Counted from the first letter of the stretch, positions 1-15,200 are shown. The stretch is 64,000 nt of DNA from Ashinkailepas kermadecensis (GCA_034440615.1 JAOTOM010005182.1:1782108-1846107), one strand, 5' to 3'. Numbers and translations: made by a program. The notes: generated from the letters alone by a model not told the origin.

Positions 1-72
1 AGCTAGCAAACCACATCAACAACACCCGAACACGACCACCAACTCGCCCGCAGCGACCGATCTCGCGCTGAC

Positions 73-200
73 CTTGTAGACGTCGTTGTCTTCAGTCAGC
101 TGGTCGAAGTAAGTGTACAGCTGGTTGAGCAGCTGGACCACCTGCACAGGCGTGCAGCTGGCCGAGATCTGGGTGAATGTCACGATGTCGCTGAACAAAA
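73..200 (-). CDS. guanylate cyclase exon H: start of the catalytic domain
   Basis: The acceptor is CCGGCAG before TTTTG and the donor is TACAAG followed by GTCAGC. The exon reads LFSDIVTFT, a helix with [10 protein letters not shown], and ends at DVYK, which is the class III cyclase core up to just before the usual VETIGDAY block. The aspartate of FSD is one of the two metal ligands. The second would lie in the next exon, left of the window. The exon begins in phase 1, which does not fit the end of the preceding recognised exon (phase 2 or 0), so at least one exon is missing between them. Confidence 0.9.
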
Positions 201-3200
201 CTGCCGGTCAGCAATGGCGTGTGAATGACGTCATACACCCTTGTCATGCATCCCCAATCCGCTCATCAAAGCGTCAAGATACAAACAGAGCCAATCAAGG
301 CATGGAAAGCATATTCCGCACTGCCAAAATGAATGGGGAACTAGGAGAATGTATGGGCTGAAATGAGGCGCAAATTATCTGTCTAATTCCATTAAACCGG
401 TCGGGATTCAGCGTACAACATGCTATTACGCTGATTTATAACATGCTACTACGTTGATTTATAACATGCTTGGCCGAGGCACCGCTGATCAAAGTGGGAC
501 ACGACATGATATATTCACTAGATAATGACGTCGTGAGATAATGATGTCTTGAGGTAATGACTTCATGAGGTAATGGCGTCATGAGGTAACGACGTCACTC
601 ATCAGATAGTGTAACGGACAGAGCAAAACGAATGCCACGTGTTCGGTCCATTTGTGTAGCTGTTGCTGATGCACCCACCAATCAAGGCCATTCGATATTA
701 ACTCCTCAACTACCTTATTCGAAACAAGAGCCAGTCAGTTATCACGTTGTCCTTGAAATGAGTCACATGGTCTCAACGAGTAAGTAATCCCGACACTTTA
801 ATCCTTGAGTGTTTTGAATATTTTTGTCATTTTGTGATATAGCAAGTTTGCAATGCATGACTGGCCACTTATAACAATATCAACAGTTGACGAAACCCCT
901 CATTTGATGGTGCACAGTCTAGCTAATGCACCATCTGATAACACCATTTGCCCACCCAGATTTGACATCAGTTCGTGACGGCACCAGCACCGGCTCGCTC
1001 ACCTCCTTTACCCATTGACCATGCCGTCGTTTGCTGTATTGCTATGAGCAGAGAAGGGTTCCATATTCTATGGTCTCCTTTCGCCCAGTCTCATTCACTT
1101 TGCATTAATGACTCCGATGTGACTCATGTTGCATTAATGTTCCGATGTGAATGACGTATGCACATGCGACGACTGATGCCGAACGAAAGGAACGGAAAGA
1201 CTTGTTGGACCGAATGCAACACCTTTTAAAGAAAATACACGGCTGGTCACAGATGAAATAGCTGGAACCACATATCACATAGGCTAAGGGCGTCCACAAT
1301 TACAAATATATCACTCGAGCAATGATGGTATCACATGTTGAATGAACATGCACCAAAAAAAGATAACATGAGCTGCCTAAAACTGATATCTTTTGACACA
1401 GTCAACTCCGTCTGTTGTCAGAACTTGGTACTTCCTCCACTTTGTCCGTGCAACACCAACGTCCGAGTAAGGTAATGTCAACGCCAAAAGCGGAGTAGGG
1501 CTATGGGCTCCGCCAGGATACTGCCGGACGGCTGATAATGCACCAGTGCCATCAGTACCATCAGTACCATCAGTGCCATCAGTACCATCAGACCATCAGT
1601 GCCATCAGTGCCATCATAGCCATTTGTGCCATCAGTGTCAGTGTGGTGGTGTGTGTCACGGTCACAACGGTGTGTGTGGTGGTGTGTGTCACGGTACACA
1701 TCCAACAACGGTGTGTGTGGTGGTGTGTGTCACGGTACACATCACGGTGTGTGTGTGGTGTGTGTCACGGTACACATCACAACGGTGCGTCACCGTGTGT
1801 GTGGTGGTGTGTGTCACGGTACACATCACAACGGTGTGTGTGTGGTGGTTGTGTGCGTCACCGTGTGTGTGGTGGTGTGTGTCACGGTACACATCACAAC
1901 CGTGTGTGTGGTGTGGTGTGTGTCACGGTACACATCACAACGGTGTGTGTGTGTGTTGTGGTGTGCGTCACCCATGTGTGTGGTGGTGTGTGTCACACAT
2001 CACAACGGTGTGTGTGTGGTGGTGTGTGTCACGGTACACATCACAACGGTGTGTGTGTGGTGGTGTGCGTCACGTACCTTGTGTGTGTGTGGTGGTGTGT
2101 GTCACGGTACACATCACAACGGCGTGTGTGTGGTGGTGTGTGTCACGGTACACATCACAACGGTGTGTGTGTGGTGGTGTGTGTCACGGTACACATCACA
2201 ACGGTGTGTGTGGTGGTGTGTGTGGTGGTGTGTCACCGTGTGTGTGGTGGTGTGTGTCACGGTACACATCACAACGGTGTGTGTGTGGTGGTGTGTGTCA
2301 CGGTACACATCACAACGGTGTGTGTGTGGTGTGTGTCACGGTAAATCACACCGTGTGTGTGGTGGTGTGTAGTCTACATCACAACGGTGTGTGTGTGGTG
2401 GTGTGCGTCACCGTGTGTGTGGTGGTGTGTGTCACGGTACACATCACAACGGTGTTTGTGTGTGTGCGTCACCGTGTGTGTGGTGGTGTGTGTCACGGTA
2501 CACATCACAACGGTGTGTGTGTGGTGGTGTGTGTCACGGTACACATCACAACGTGTGTGTGTGGTGGTGTGCGTCACCGTGTGTGTGGTGGTGTGTGTCA
2601 CGGTACACATCACAACGGTGTGTGTGTGGTGGTGTGCGTCACTCCGTGTGTGTGGTGGTGTGTGTCACGGTACACATCACAACGGTTGTGTGTGTCCGGT
2701 GTGTGTGTGTCACGGTACACATCACAACGTGTGTGTGTGTGGTGTGTGTCACGGTACACATCACAACGGTGTGTGTGTGGTGGTGTGTGTCTACACGTCA
2801 CAACGGTGTGTGTGGTGGTGTGTGTCACGGTACACATCACAACGGTGTGTGTGTGGTGGTGTGTGTCACGGTACCATCAAGGTGTGTGTGTGGTGTGTGT
2901 CACGGTACACATCACAACGGTGTGTGTGTGGTGGTGTGTGTCACGGTACACATCACAACTGGTGTGTGTGGTGGTGTGCGTCACCGTGTGTGTGTGTGGT
3001 GTGTGTCACGGTACACATCACAACGTTGCGTGTGTGTGTGGTGGTGTGTGTCACGGTACACATCACAACGGTGTGTGTGGTGGTGTGTCGTCACCGTGTG
3101 TGTGTGTGGTGTGTCACGGTACACATCACAACGGTGTGTGTGGTGGTGTGTGTCACGGTACACATCACATCACCAACGGTGTGTGTGTGGTGGTGTGCGT

Positions 3201-6200
3201 CACCGTGTGTGTGGTGGTGTGTGTCACGGTACACATCACAACGGTGTGTGTGTGTGCGTCACCTGTGTGTGTGGTGGTGTGTGTCACGGTACACATCACA
3301 ACGGTGTGTGTGTGGTGGTGTGCGTCACCGTGTGTGTGGTGGTGTGTGTCACGGTACACATCACAACGGTGTGTGTGTGGTGTGTGTGCGTCACCGTGTG
3401 TGTGGTGGTGTGTGTCACGGTACACATCACAACCTGTGTGTGTGTGTGTGGTGGTGTGCGTCACCGTGTGTGTGGTGGTGTGTGTCACGGTACACATCAC
3501 AACGGTGTTGTGTTGTGTGTGCGTCACCGTGTGTGTGGTGGTGTGTGTCACGGTACACATCACAACGGTGTGTGTGTGGTGGTGTGTGTCACGGTACACA
3601 TCACAACGGTGTGTGTGGTGGTGTGTGTCACGGTACACATCACAACGGTGTGTGTGTGGGGGTGTGTGTCACGGTAATCACACGGTGTGTGTGTGGTGGT
3701 GTGTGTCACCGTGTGTGTGTGTGTGTACACATCACAACGGTGTGTGTGGTGGTGTGTGTCACGGTACATCACAGTGTGTGGTGGTGTGCGTCACCGTGTG
3801 TGTGGTGGTGTGTGTCACGGTACACATCACAACGTGTGTGTGTGTGGTGTGTGTCACATCACCGTGTGTGTGTGTGGTGTGTGTCACGGTACACATCACA
3901 ACGGTGTGTGTGTGTGGTGGTGTGTGTCACGGTACACATCACAACGGCGTGTGTGTGGTGGTTTGTGTCTCGGTACACATCACAACGATGTGTGTGTGTG
4001 TGGTGTGTGTCACGGTACACATCACAACGTGGTGTGTGTGTGGTGGTGTGTGTCACGGTACACATCACAACGGTGTGTGTGTGGTGGTGTGTGTCACAGT
4101 ACACATCACAACGGTGTGTGTGGTGGTGTGTGTGGTGGTGTGTGTCACGGTACACATCACAACGGTGTGTGTGTGGTGGTGTGTGTCACGGTACACATCA
4201 CAACGACGTGTGTGTGGTGGTGTGTGTCACGGTACACATCAAACGGTGTGTGTGTGTGGTGTGTGTCACGGTACAATCACAACGGTGTGTGTGTGGTGGT
4301 GTGCGTCACCGTGTGTGTGGTGGTGTGTGTCACGGTACACATCACAACGGTGTGTGTGTGGTGGTGTGTCACGGTACACATCACAACCGTGTGTGTGTGG
4401 TGGTGTGTGTCACGGTACACATCACAACGGTGTGTGTGTGTGGTGTGTGTCACGGTACACATCACAACGGCGTGTGTGTGGTGGTGTGCATCACCGTGTG
4501 TGTGGTGGTGTGTGTCACGGTACACATCACAACGGCGTGTGTGTGGTGGTGTGCGTCACCGTGTGTGTGGTGGTGTGTGTCACGGTACACATCACAACGG
4601 TGTGTGTGTGGTGGTGTGTGTCACGGTACACATCACAACGGTGTGTGTGTGGTGTGTGTCACGGTACACATCACAACGGTGTGTGTGTGTGTGGTGTGTG
4701 TCACGGTACACATCACAACGGTGTGTGTGGTGGTGTGTGTCACGGTACACATCACAACGGTGTGTGTGGTGGTGTGTGTCACGGTACACATCACAACGGT
4801 GTGTGTGTGGTGGTGTGTGTCACGGTACACATCACAACGGTGTGTGTGTGGTGGTGTGCGTCACCGTGTGTGTGGTGGTGTGTGTCACGGTACACATCAC
4901 AACGGTGTGTGTGTGTGTGTGTGGTGTGTGTCACGGTACACATCACAACGGTGTGTGTGTGGTGGTACACATCACAACGGTGTGTGTGGTGGTGTGTGTC
5001 ACGGTACACATCACAACGGTGTGTGTGTGGTGGTGTGTGTTGTACACTCACATCACGGTGTGTGTGGTGGTGTGTGTGTCACGGTACACATCACAACGGT
5101 GTGTGTGTGTGGTGTGTGTGCGTCACCGTGTGTGGGTGTGTGTCACGGTACACATCACAACGGTGTGTGGTGGTGTGTGTCACGGTACACATCACAACGG
5201 TGTGTGGTGGTGTGTGTCACTGTACACATCACAACGGTGTGTGGTGGTGTGTGTCACGGTACACATCACAACGGTGTGTGTGTGGTGGTGTGTGTCACGG
5301 TACACATCACAACGGCGTGTGTGTGGTGGTGTGTGTCACGGTACACATCACAACGGTGTGTGTGTGGTGGTGTGCGTCACCGTGTGTGTGGTGGTGTGTG
5401 TCACGGTACACATCACAACGTGTGTGTGTGGTGGTGTGTGTATCACAACGGTGTGTGTGTGGTGGTGTGTGTCACGGTACACATCACAACGTTGTGGTGT
5501 GTGTGTGGTGGTGTGTGTCACGGTACACATCACAACGGTGTGTGTGTGGTGGTGTGTGTGTGGTGGTGTGTGTCACGGTACACATCACAACGGCGTGTGT
5601 GTGGTGGTGTGTGTCACGGTACACATCACAACGGTGTGTGTGGTGGTGTGCGTCACCGTGTGTGGTGGTGTGTGTCACGGTACACATCACAACGTGTGTG
5701 TGTGGTGGTGTGTGTCACGGTACACATCACAACGGTGTGTGTGTGGTGGTGTCGTCCCGTCACCGTGTGTGGTGGTGTGTGTCACGGTACACATCACAAC
5801 GGTGTGTGTGTGGTGTGTGTGTGTGTGTGTGTCGTCACCGTGTGTGTGGTGTGTGGTACACATCACAACGGTGTGTGTGTGGTGGTGTGTCACGGTACAC
5901 ATCACAACGGTGTGTGTGTGGTGGTGTGTGTCACGGTACACATCACAACGGTGTGTGTGTGGTGGTGTGTGTCACGGTACACATCACAACGGTGTGTGTG
6001 TGGTGGTGTGTGTCACGGTACACATCACAACGGTGTGTGTGTGGTGGTGTGTGTCACGGTACATCACAACGTGTGTGTGGTGTGTGTGTGTGGTGTGTGT
6101 CACGGTACACATCACACCGATGTGTGTGTGATTATGTGTGTCACGGTACACATCACAACGGCGTGTGTGTGGTGGTGTGCGTCACCGTGTGTGTGGTGGT

Positions 6201-9200
6201 GTGTGTCACGGTACACATCACAACGGCGTGTGTGTGGTGTGTGTCACGGTACACATCACAACCGTGTGTGTGGTGGTGTGTGTCACGGTACACATCACAA
6301 CGGTGTTGTGTGTGTGTCGTGTGTGTGGTGGTGTGTGTCACGGTACACATCACAACGGTGTGTGTGTGGTGGTGTGTGTCACCTTGTGGTGGTGTGTGTC
6401 ACGGTACACATCACAACGGTGTGTGTGTGGTGGTGTGCGTCACCGTGTGTGTGGTGGTGTGTGTCACGGTACACATCACAACGGTGTGTGTGTGGTGGTG
6501 TGCGTCACCCTGTGTGTGTGTGGTGGTGTGTGTCACGGTACACATCACAAAGGTGTGTGTGGTGTGCGTGTGGTGGTGTGTGTCACGGTACACATCACAA
6601 CGGTGTGTGTGTGGTGGTGTGTGTCACGGTACACATCACAACGATGTGTGTGTGTGGTGGTGTGTGTCACGGTACACATCACAACGGTGTGTGTGTGGTG
6701 GTGTGTGTCACGGTACACATCACAACGGTGTGTGTGTGGTGGTGTGTGTCACGGTACACATCACAACGGTGTGTGTGTGGTGGTGTGTCGTCACCGTGTG
6801 TGTGTGGTGTGTGTCACGGTACACATCACAACGGTGTGTGTGTGGTGGTGTGCGTCACCGTGTGTGGTGGTGTGTGTCACGGTACACATCACAACGGTGT
6901 GTGGTGTGCGTGTGTGTGTGTGGTGTGTGTCACGGTACACATCACAACGGTGTGTGTGTGGTGGTGTGCGTCACCGTGTGTGTGGTGGTGTGTGTCACGG
7001 TACACATCACAACGGTGTGTGTGTGGTGGTGTGTGTCACGGTACACATCACAACGGTGTGTGTGGTGGTGTGTGTCACGGTACACATCACAACGGTGTGT
7101 GTGTGGTGGTGTGTGTCACGGTCGGTACACATCACAACGGTGTGTGTGTGGTGTGTGTGTGTGTGGTGTGTGTCACGGTACACATCACAACGGTGTGTGT
7201 GTGTGGTGTGTGTCACGGTACACATCACAACGGTGTGTGTGTGTGTGTGTGTGTGTGTCACGGTACACATCACAACGGTGTGCGTCACCGTGTGTGTGGT
7301 GGTGTGTGTCACGGTACACATCACAACGTGTGTGTGTGTGTCCCGTGTGTGTGGTGGTGTGTGTCACGGTACACATCACAACGGTGTGTGTGTGGTGGTG
7401 TGTGTCACGGTACACATCACAACGGTGTGTGTGGTGGTGTGTGTCACGGTACACATCACAACGGTGTGTGTGTGTGGGTGTGTGTCACGGTACACATCAC
7501 AACGGTGTGTGTGTGGTGGTGTGTCGTCCCGTGTGTGTGGTGTGTGTCACGGTACACATCACAACGGTGTGTGTGGTGGTGTGTGTCACGGTACACATCA
7601 CAACGTGGTGTGTGTGTGGTGGTGTGTGCGTCACCGTGTGTGTGTGGTGTGTGTGTCACTGTACTCACAACGGTACACATCACAACGGTGTGTGTGTGGT
7701 GTGTGTGCGTTCACCGTGTGTGTGGTGGTGTGTGTCACGGTACACATCACAACGGTGTGTGTGTGTGGTGTGTGTCACGGTACACATCACAACGGCGTGT
7801 GTGTGTGGTGGTGTGTCACGGTACACATCACAACGGTGTGTGTGGTGGTGTGTGTCACGGTACACATCACAACGGTGTGTGTGTGGTGGTGTGTGTCACG
7901 GTACACATCACAACGGTGTGTGTGTGGTGGTGTGTGTCACGGTACACATCACAACGGTGTGTGTGTGGTGGTGTGCGTCACCGTGTGTGTGGTGGTGTGT
8001 GTCACGGTACACATCACAACGGCGTGTGTGTGGTGGTGTGTGTCACGGTACACATCACAACGGTGTGTGTGTGTGTGTGTGTGTGTGTCACGTCACAACG
8101 GTGTGTGTGTGGTGGTGTGTGTCACGGTACACATCACAACGTTTTGTGTGTGTGTGGTGGTGTGTGTCACGGTACACATCACAACGGTGTGTGTGTGGTG
8201 GTGTGTGTCACGGTACACATCACAACGGTGTGTGTGGTGGTGTGTGTCACAGTACACATCACAACGGTGTGTGTGTGGTGTGTGTCACGGTCACGTACAT
8301 CACAGCGTTTGTTGTGTGTGTGTGGTGGTGTGTGTGTCATGGTACACATCACAACGGTGTGTGTGTGTGTGTGTGCGTACACGTGTGTGTGTGGTGGTGT
8401 GTGTCACGGTACACATCACAACGGTGTGTGTGTGTGGTGTGTGTCACGGTACACATCACAACGGTGTGTGTGGTGGTGTGTGTCACGGTACACATCACAA
8501 CGGTGTGTGTGTGGTGGTGTGCGTCACCGTGTGTGTGGTGGTGTGTGTCACGGTACACATCACAACGGTGTGTGTGTGGTGGTGTGTGCGTCACCGTGTG
8601 TGTGGTGGTGTGTGTCACGGTACACATCACAACGGTGTGTGTGTGGTGGTGTGTGTCACGGTACACATCACAACGGTGTGTGTGGTGGTGTGTGTCACCG
8701 TGTGTGGTGGTGTGTGTCACGGTACACATCACAACGGTGTGTGTGGTGGTGTGTGTCACGATACACATCACAACGGTGTGTGTGTGGTGGTGTGTCGGTA
8801 CACATCACAACGGTGTGTGTGGTGGTGTGTGTCACGGTACACATCACAACGTGTGTGTGTGGTGGTGTGTGTCACGGTACACATCACAACGGTGTGTGTG
8901 TGGTGGTGTGTGTCACCGTGTGTGTGGTGGTGTGTGTCACGGTACACATCACAACGGTGTGTGTGTGGTGGTGTGTGTCACGGTACACATCACAACGACG
9001 TGTGTGTGGTGGTGTGTGTCACGGTACACATCACAACGGCGTGTGTGTGGTGGTGTGCGTCACCGTGTGTGTGGTGGTGTGTGTCACGGTACACATCACA
9101 ACGGTGTGGTGTGCGTCACCGTGTGTGTGGTGGTGTGTGTCACGGTACACATCACAACGGTGTGTGTGTGGTGGTGTGCGTCACCGTGTGTGTGGTGTGT

Positions 9201-12200
9201 GTCACGGTACACATCACAACGGCGTGTGTGTGGTGGTGTGCGTCACCGTGTGTGTGGTGGTGTGTGTCACGGTACACATCACAACGGTGTGTGTGTGTGG
9301 TGTGTGTCACGGTACACATCACAACGGTGTGTGTGTGGTGGTGTGTGTCACGGTACACATCACAACGGTGTGTGTGTGGTGGTGTGTGTCACGGTACACA
9401 TCACAACGGTGTGTGTGGTGGTGTGTGTCACGGTACACATCACAACGGTGTGTGTGTGGTGGTGTGTGTCACGGTACACATCACAACGGTGTGTGTGTGG
9501 TGGTGTGTGTGTGGTGGTGTGTGTCACGGTACACATCACAACGGTGTGTGTGTGGTGGTGTGTGTCACGGTACACATCACAACGGTGTGTGTGTGGTGGT
9601 GTGTGTCACGGTACACATCACAACGGTGTGTGTGTGGTGGTGTGTGTCACGGTACACATCACAACGGTGTGTGTGGTGGTGTGTGTCACGGTACACATCA
9701 CAACGGTGTGTGTGTGGTGGTGTGTGTCACGGTACACATCACAACGGTGTGTGTGTGTGGTGTGTGTCACGGTACACATCACAACGGTGTGTGTGTGGTG
9801 GTGTGTGTCACGGTACACATCACAACGGTGTGTGTGGTGGTGTGTGTCACGGTACACATCACAACGGTGTGTGTGGTGGTGTGTGTCACGGTACACATCA
9901 CAACGGTGTGTGTGGTGGTGTGTGTCACGGTACACATCACAACGGTGTGTGTGGTGGTGTGTGTCACGGTCTCACGGTACACATCACAACGGTGTGTGTG
10001 GTGGTGTGTGTCACGGTACACATCACAACGGTGTGTGTGGTGGTGGTGTGCGTCACCGTGTGTGTGGTGGTGTGTGTCACGGTACACATCACAACGGTGT
10101 GTGTGTGGTGGTGTGTGTGGTCACGGTACACATCACAACGGTGTGTGTGTGGTGGTGTCACGGTGTGTGTATTTGTGTCACGGTACACATCACAACGGTG
10201 TGTGTGTGGTGGTGTGTGTCACGGTACACATCACAACGGTGTGTGTGTGGTGGTGTGTGTCACGGTACACATCACAACGGTGTGTGTGGTGGTGTGTGTC
10301 ACGGTACACATCACAACGGTGTGTGTGTGGTGGTGTGCGTCACCGTGTGTGTGGTGGTGTGTGTCACGGTACACATCACAACGGCGTGTGTGTGGTGGTG
10401 TGTGTCACGGTACACATCACAACGACGTGTGTGTGGTGGTGTGTGTCACGGTACACATCACAACGGTGTGTGTGTGGTGGTGTGTGTCACGGTACACATC
10501 ACAACGGTGTGTGTGTGGTGTGTGTCACGGTACACATCACAACGACGTGTGTGTGGTGGTGTGTGTCACGGTACACATCACAACGGTGTGTGTGTGGTGG
10601 TGTGTGTCACGGTACACATCACAACGGTGTGTGTGTGGTGGTGTGTGTCACCTTTTGTGTACACATCACAACGGTTGTGTGTGTGTGTGGTGGTGTGTGT
10701 CACGGTACACATCACAACGGTGTGTGTGTGGTGTGTGTCACGGTACACATCACACGGGTGTGTGTGTGGTGTGTGTCACGGTACACATCACAACGGTGTG
10801 TGTGTGGTGGTGTGTGTCACGGTACACATCACAACGGTGTGTGGTGGTGTGTGTCACGGTACACATCACAACGGTGTGTGGTGGTGTGTGTCACGGTACA
10901 CATCACAACGGTGTGTGGTGGTGTGTGTCACTGTACACATCACAACGGTGTGTGGTGGTGTGTGTCACGGTACACATCACAACGGTGTGTGGTGGTGTGT
11001 GTCACAACGGTGTGTGTGGTGGTGTGTGTCACGGTACACATCACAACGGTGTGTGTGTGGTGGTGTGCGTCACCGTGTGTGTGGTGGTGTGTGTCACGGT
11101 ACACATCACAACGGTGTGTGTGTGGTGGTGTGCGTCACGGTACACATCACAACGGTGTGTGTGGTGGTGTGTGTCACGGTACACATCACAACGGTGTGTG
11201 TGGTGGTGTGTGTCACGGTACACGTCACAACGTGTGTGTTGTGGTGTGTGTCACGGTACACATCACAACGGTGTGTGTGTGGTGTGTGTGCGTCACCGTG
11301 TGTGTGGTGGTGTGTGTCACGGTACACATCACAACGGTGTGTGTGTGGTGTGTCGTACACGTCACAACGGTGTGTGTGTGGTGTGTGTCACGGTACACAT
11401 CACAACGTGTGTGTGTGGTGGTGTGTGTCACGGTACACATCACAACGTGTGTGTGTGGTGGTGTGTGTCACGGTACACATCACAACGGTGTGTGTGTGGT
11501 GTGTGTCCGTACACATCACAACGTGTGTGTGGTGGTGTGTGTCACGGTACACATCACAACGGTGTGTGTGTGGTGGTGTGTGTCACGAATCACAACGGTG
11601 TGTGTGTGGTGGTGTGTGTCACGGTACACATCACAACGGTGTGTGTGTGGTGGTGTGCGTCACCGTGTGTGTGGTGGTGTGTGTCACGGTACACATCACA
11701 ACGGTGTGTGTGATGTTATCAGAACAGAAAATTGTATCACGGTGACGTTCGATGGTTTCCTCATCCAAGGTGACATATTGCAACTACCGAAAAGAGACGT
11801 GATGCTATCAGAACAGAAAACCGTATTCAACCATTTTGCTCTCCCTTGTGCCCATCACAGAAGGTTTTATCGAACAAGAATTTGATGTGACAAAGTATAT
11901 ATTAGGGATGAAACTTCTTCCTTCGGGAACTCGCCATATTACCAGCTGAGAAAGTACTTGCATGACATCAACATGAACCTACATCACATCGAACTCGATG
12001 TTGCGCTGGTCCTTCAGCAGGATCAAGTCTCTGGTGGAGTCGTGTCTGGCGATGTCGGATATCTTCAGCGCCATCTTCTCCAGACCACGCACACTGCGCG
12101 CCATGGGCGAGCCCAGGTACAGGAAGAGCTGCGCGTCCGACCAGCTGTCCTCGGACGCGCCGGGAGTTGTCATGACGACGATGCTGCCTGTGTAATATAA

Positions 12201-15200
12201 ATATATCGTATAATATAATATAATATAATATAACATATTATAATATAATATAATGTAATGTTATATAATATCAAATATTATACAATCAAATAATATAATA
12301 TCAAATAATACAATATAATATAATATAATATAACATAATATAATATAATATAATATAATGTAACATAATATAATATAATATAATAAAATGTAATATTATA
12401 TAATATAAATTAATATAATATACAATAATATATAAAAGAAGATAAAATAATATAACATAATATAATATAATATAATATAATATGACATGACAACAAACAT
12501 ATGCAACAAAAATGGTATAGCACCGATAACAGGCGCCGCCCCTCAAAGCGGATTTTTGGCGAGAGTTGAGGTCAGGATTTCAGCGAAGGAATTGTGTGGT
12601 GAAGCGGGACCGATATATGCTTGTAAAGAAGCTTCAGGATTAGTTGTGTCTCTGAGTGCAAAGGCCTAGAAACATCAAAATCAAGACCCTGGTGGGACAT
12701 CGTCATAATTTATGGCGCGATTAAACTCGATCTCGCTTAATCGGAACTTGAATGGGGAGGGGAGAAGCGCACCCGTTCCCCGGTCCTGTTTTCCAGATAA
12801 CTAAAGAGCCAAACATAGGTTCTTCACGCCTGCGTTATCCCTTCAACCATCAATTCAGCACCTTGTGACCAGACATTTCTTCAAGGTCATCCAAGGTCAC
12901 TGTTCATGACGTCATCGAAAAGACCAAGACCGAGTAGTCCGATTGGACCGTGCGAATGATATATCCCTGGTCAGGTCAGTAAACATCTTCTGCTGCATGA
13001 TCTACAGAATGTTTGTGACAACGTATGGGTTAGAGTGGCCCACCACATCCATGTAGACCAATGCAGAATCAACTCCCAGCACCCTGATGTCACTCCAGAT
13101 CATGACAGTCCTAGGACGAACTTCACCAGATAGTCTAGGTAGGAAACACAGTGAATCGAACTGTACCACTGACTATGACCGCCAAAATGAAAATATGATG
13201 ATTGAGGTGTGACGAGAGATCAAGCGTTGGATAGCATGTGCCGTGATGTTTTCCGTTTATCATGGTGAAATCGGTATTAGTTCAAATCTTAGGAACCGAT
13301 CTAAGCTGTAGCTGACTATTGTATCTGAACTAGAAAGTAGAGACCAAAAGCGTGCAGTCCATATACGACACAAATGAAGCCTATGTACCGTCAACCTTGC
13401 ACAAAGTTCAGCATTGCAGAAAAATATATATACATCGCATTACCTTTTTGCTTATTTGTATCACATTATTGCCGTGTATGACTCCAGCATTTGACATTGC
13501 GGCGACCGGGTTAGAACGTGTGACTTCGCAAAGGTATCGACTATCACGTGACATGGCCATGACGTCACCAGTGTGTCAACTGTGCCTCCCAAATGCAACA
13601 CTGCGGACCAGTGAGACTCACAGCACACAGGACTGTCGAGGTCCGTCTACAGCAGGCAATTCTGCCGACTGACGACGAGATCAATCGGTAAGAATCGATA
13701 ACTTTTGATAATTCGCATTTTGTCATCTTGACATAATTTGTGACGTGATCCATAACTTCCAAGGTTTATGCTTTGATACCACCGAATGGAAAAAAACATG
13801 CTATCGATGGTCGCTTGAATCACTTCGATCGGTTAATTGATTGCTTAAATATAGTATATTGCTCCCGGTCGATCAATTCTCAGGGTACGTCGACAGCGAA
13901 TGACCGGTGAAGATGTTCCTGCAAATCGAGCAACTGGTGTTGTCAATAGATAAGGCTGACCCTCCAAACTAGCCTAAGCAATGCTATTGTAGAAAAGCTG
14001 GCAATGCGGCTGCACACATTAAGGACGCAGCTGCAGCTGATACACCCATCCCTCAAATCTGCACAAGAAATGCCTGCCGGCGGACGTTCCGGCGTAACCT
14101 TTCAGGCGGAAGCACTTCTTATTGCTGGCCGTGGCCCGGCACTCCCACTGGAACATGAGGTTGGCGAAGCGCTCGATGTTCTGCACGGTGAGCGCCACCT
14201 CCGGCCACGTCATCTGGAACACGGCGTCGACACGCGCTCCCGACCGCTGCGTCTCCGGGATGTGAGCCGCCAGCACGACGCCAGTCTGCACGATCTCCAG
14301 CTGTCTGTGAAACACCGACGTCGTGGGATCGATTATCGGTACTGCCAACACTTTGTTGTTGTTGTCGTGCGTGTGTAGGAAAATTCCTATATCGGTTGCG
14401 TGATAGCCTATGACCTCAGCGTTTCGCGATACCCGGTTGTAAAAGCACCAAAGTCCTCTATGCTGCCTGTATTGCACTGCAGCGCTCGAACGAACACACG
14501 AGACGACAGTACAGAACTTTCTTCTATGAAGGAAAGCCGTGGGATGCCTTTCAGAAGAATTTAGAGCCCGAAATTAGATGGAAATTTAGCGGGCGCGGAA
14601 GCGTTCGACACAGGTCCGCGCGCTCCAAGCGTCCAGCCACGACTGACGGCCGACCGCGCGGACGGCGGCGGCAGAGACCTGCCGCTCACCATTGGCCGAA
14701 AAACGGAATACGCCCCTGGCGCGTCACCGTCCGTCAGAGGCCTGCAGCCAGAGCGACGGCCCGGGAATGCTGACGACATCCGGCCTCTGCTGCAACTGGT
14801 CGGCAGCTAGCTGGCGGCGGCTCGGGGGGCATTACATTTACGGTTTACATTTATGGTCTACATTTACGGTCGGCTTACGGGGTCACATCATTTACAGTTA
14901 CGGGACAGCCAAAAGTATGATTTCTAGTAACTCTGTTACACGTGGGCAAGGCGGTAGAAACTCATCGGCACGCGCGAAGGAACAAAATTGAATTTGTTGG
15001 GCTATTTCGAGATGACCGGAGTCAATTTCAGCACTTCCTGTTCAATCACACGAGGCTGGAGGTCTCTCATGAAATATGGGGATCAAGTATTTGTTTTCAA
15101 GATATATTTTCAGATTGAATGGAAAAATGGACAACTTAACATTAGCAGGGCACCAAACCAGGGTGGTCCAGAGCCCCCAGCATATCCGGAATCTCCAGCC

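Noticed and set aside
1546..11745. Reading frame of about 3,400 codons, and two more of 1,900-3,100 codons, rich in Cys, Val, His and Thr
   Set aside because: They are translations of a stop-free GT-rich minisatellite in three overlapping frames. The unit lengths vary without regard to frame and the array lies in an intron of a minus-strand gene.
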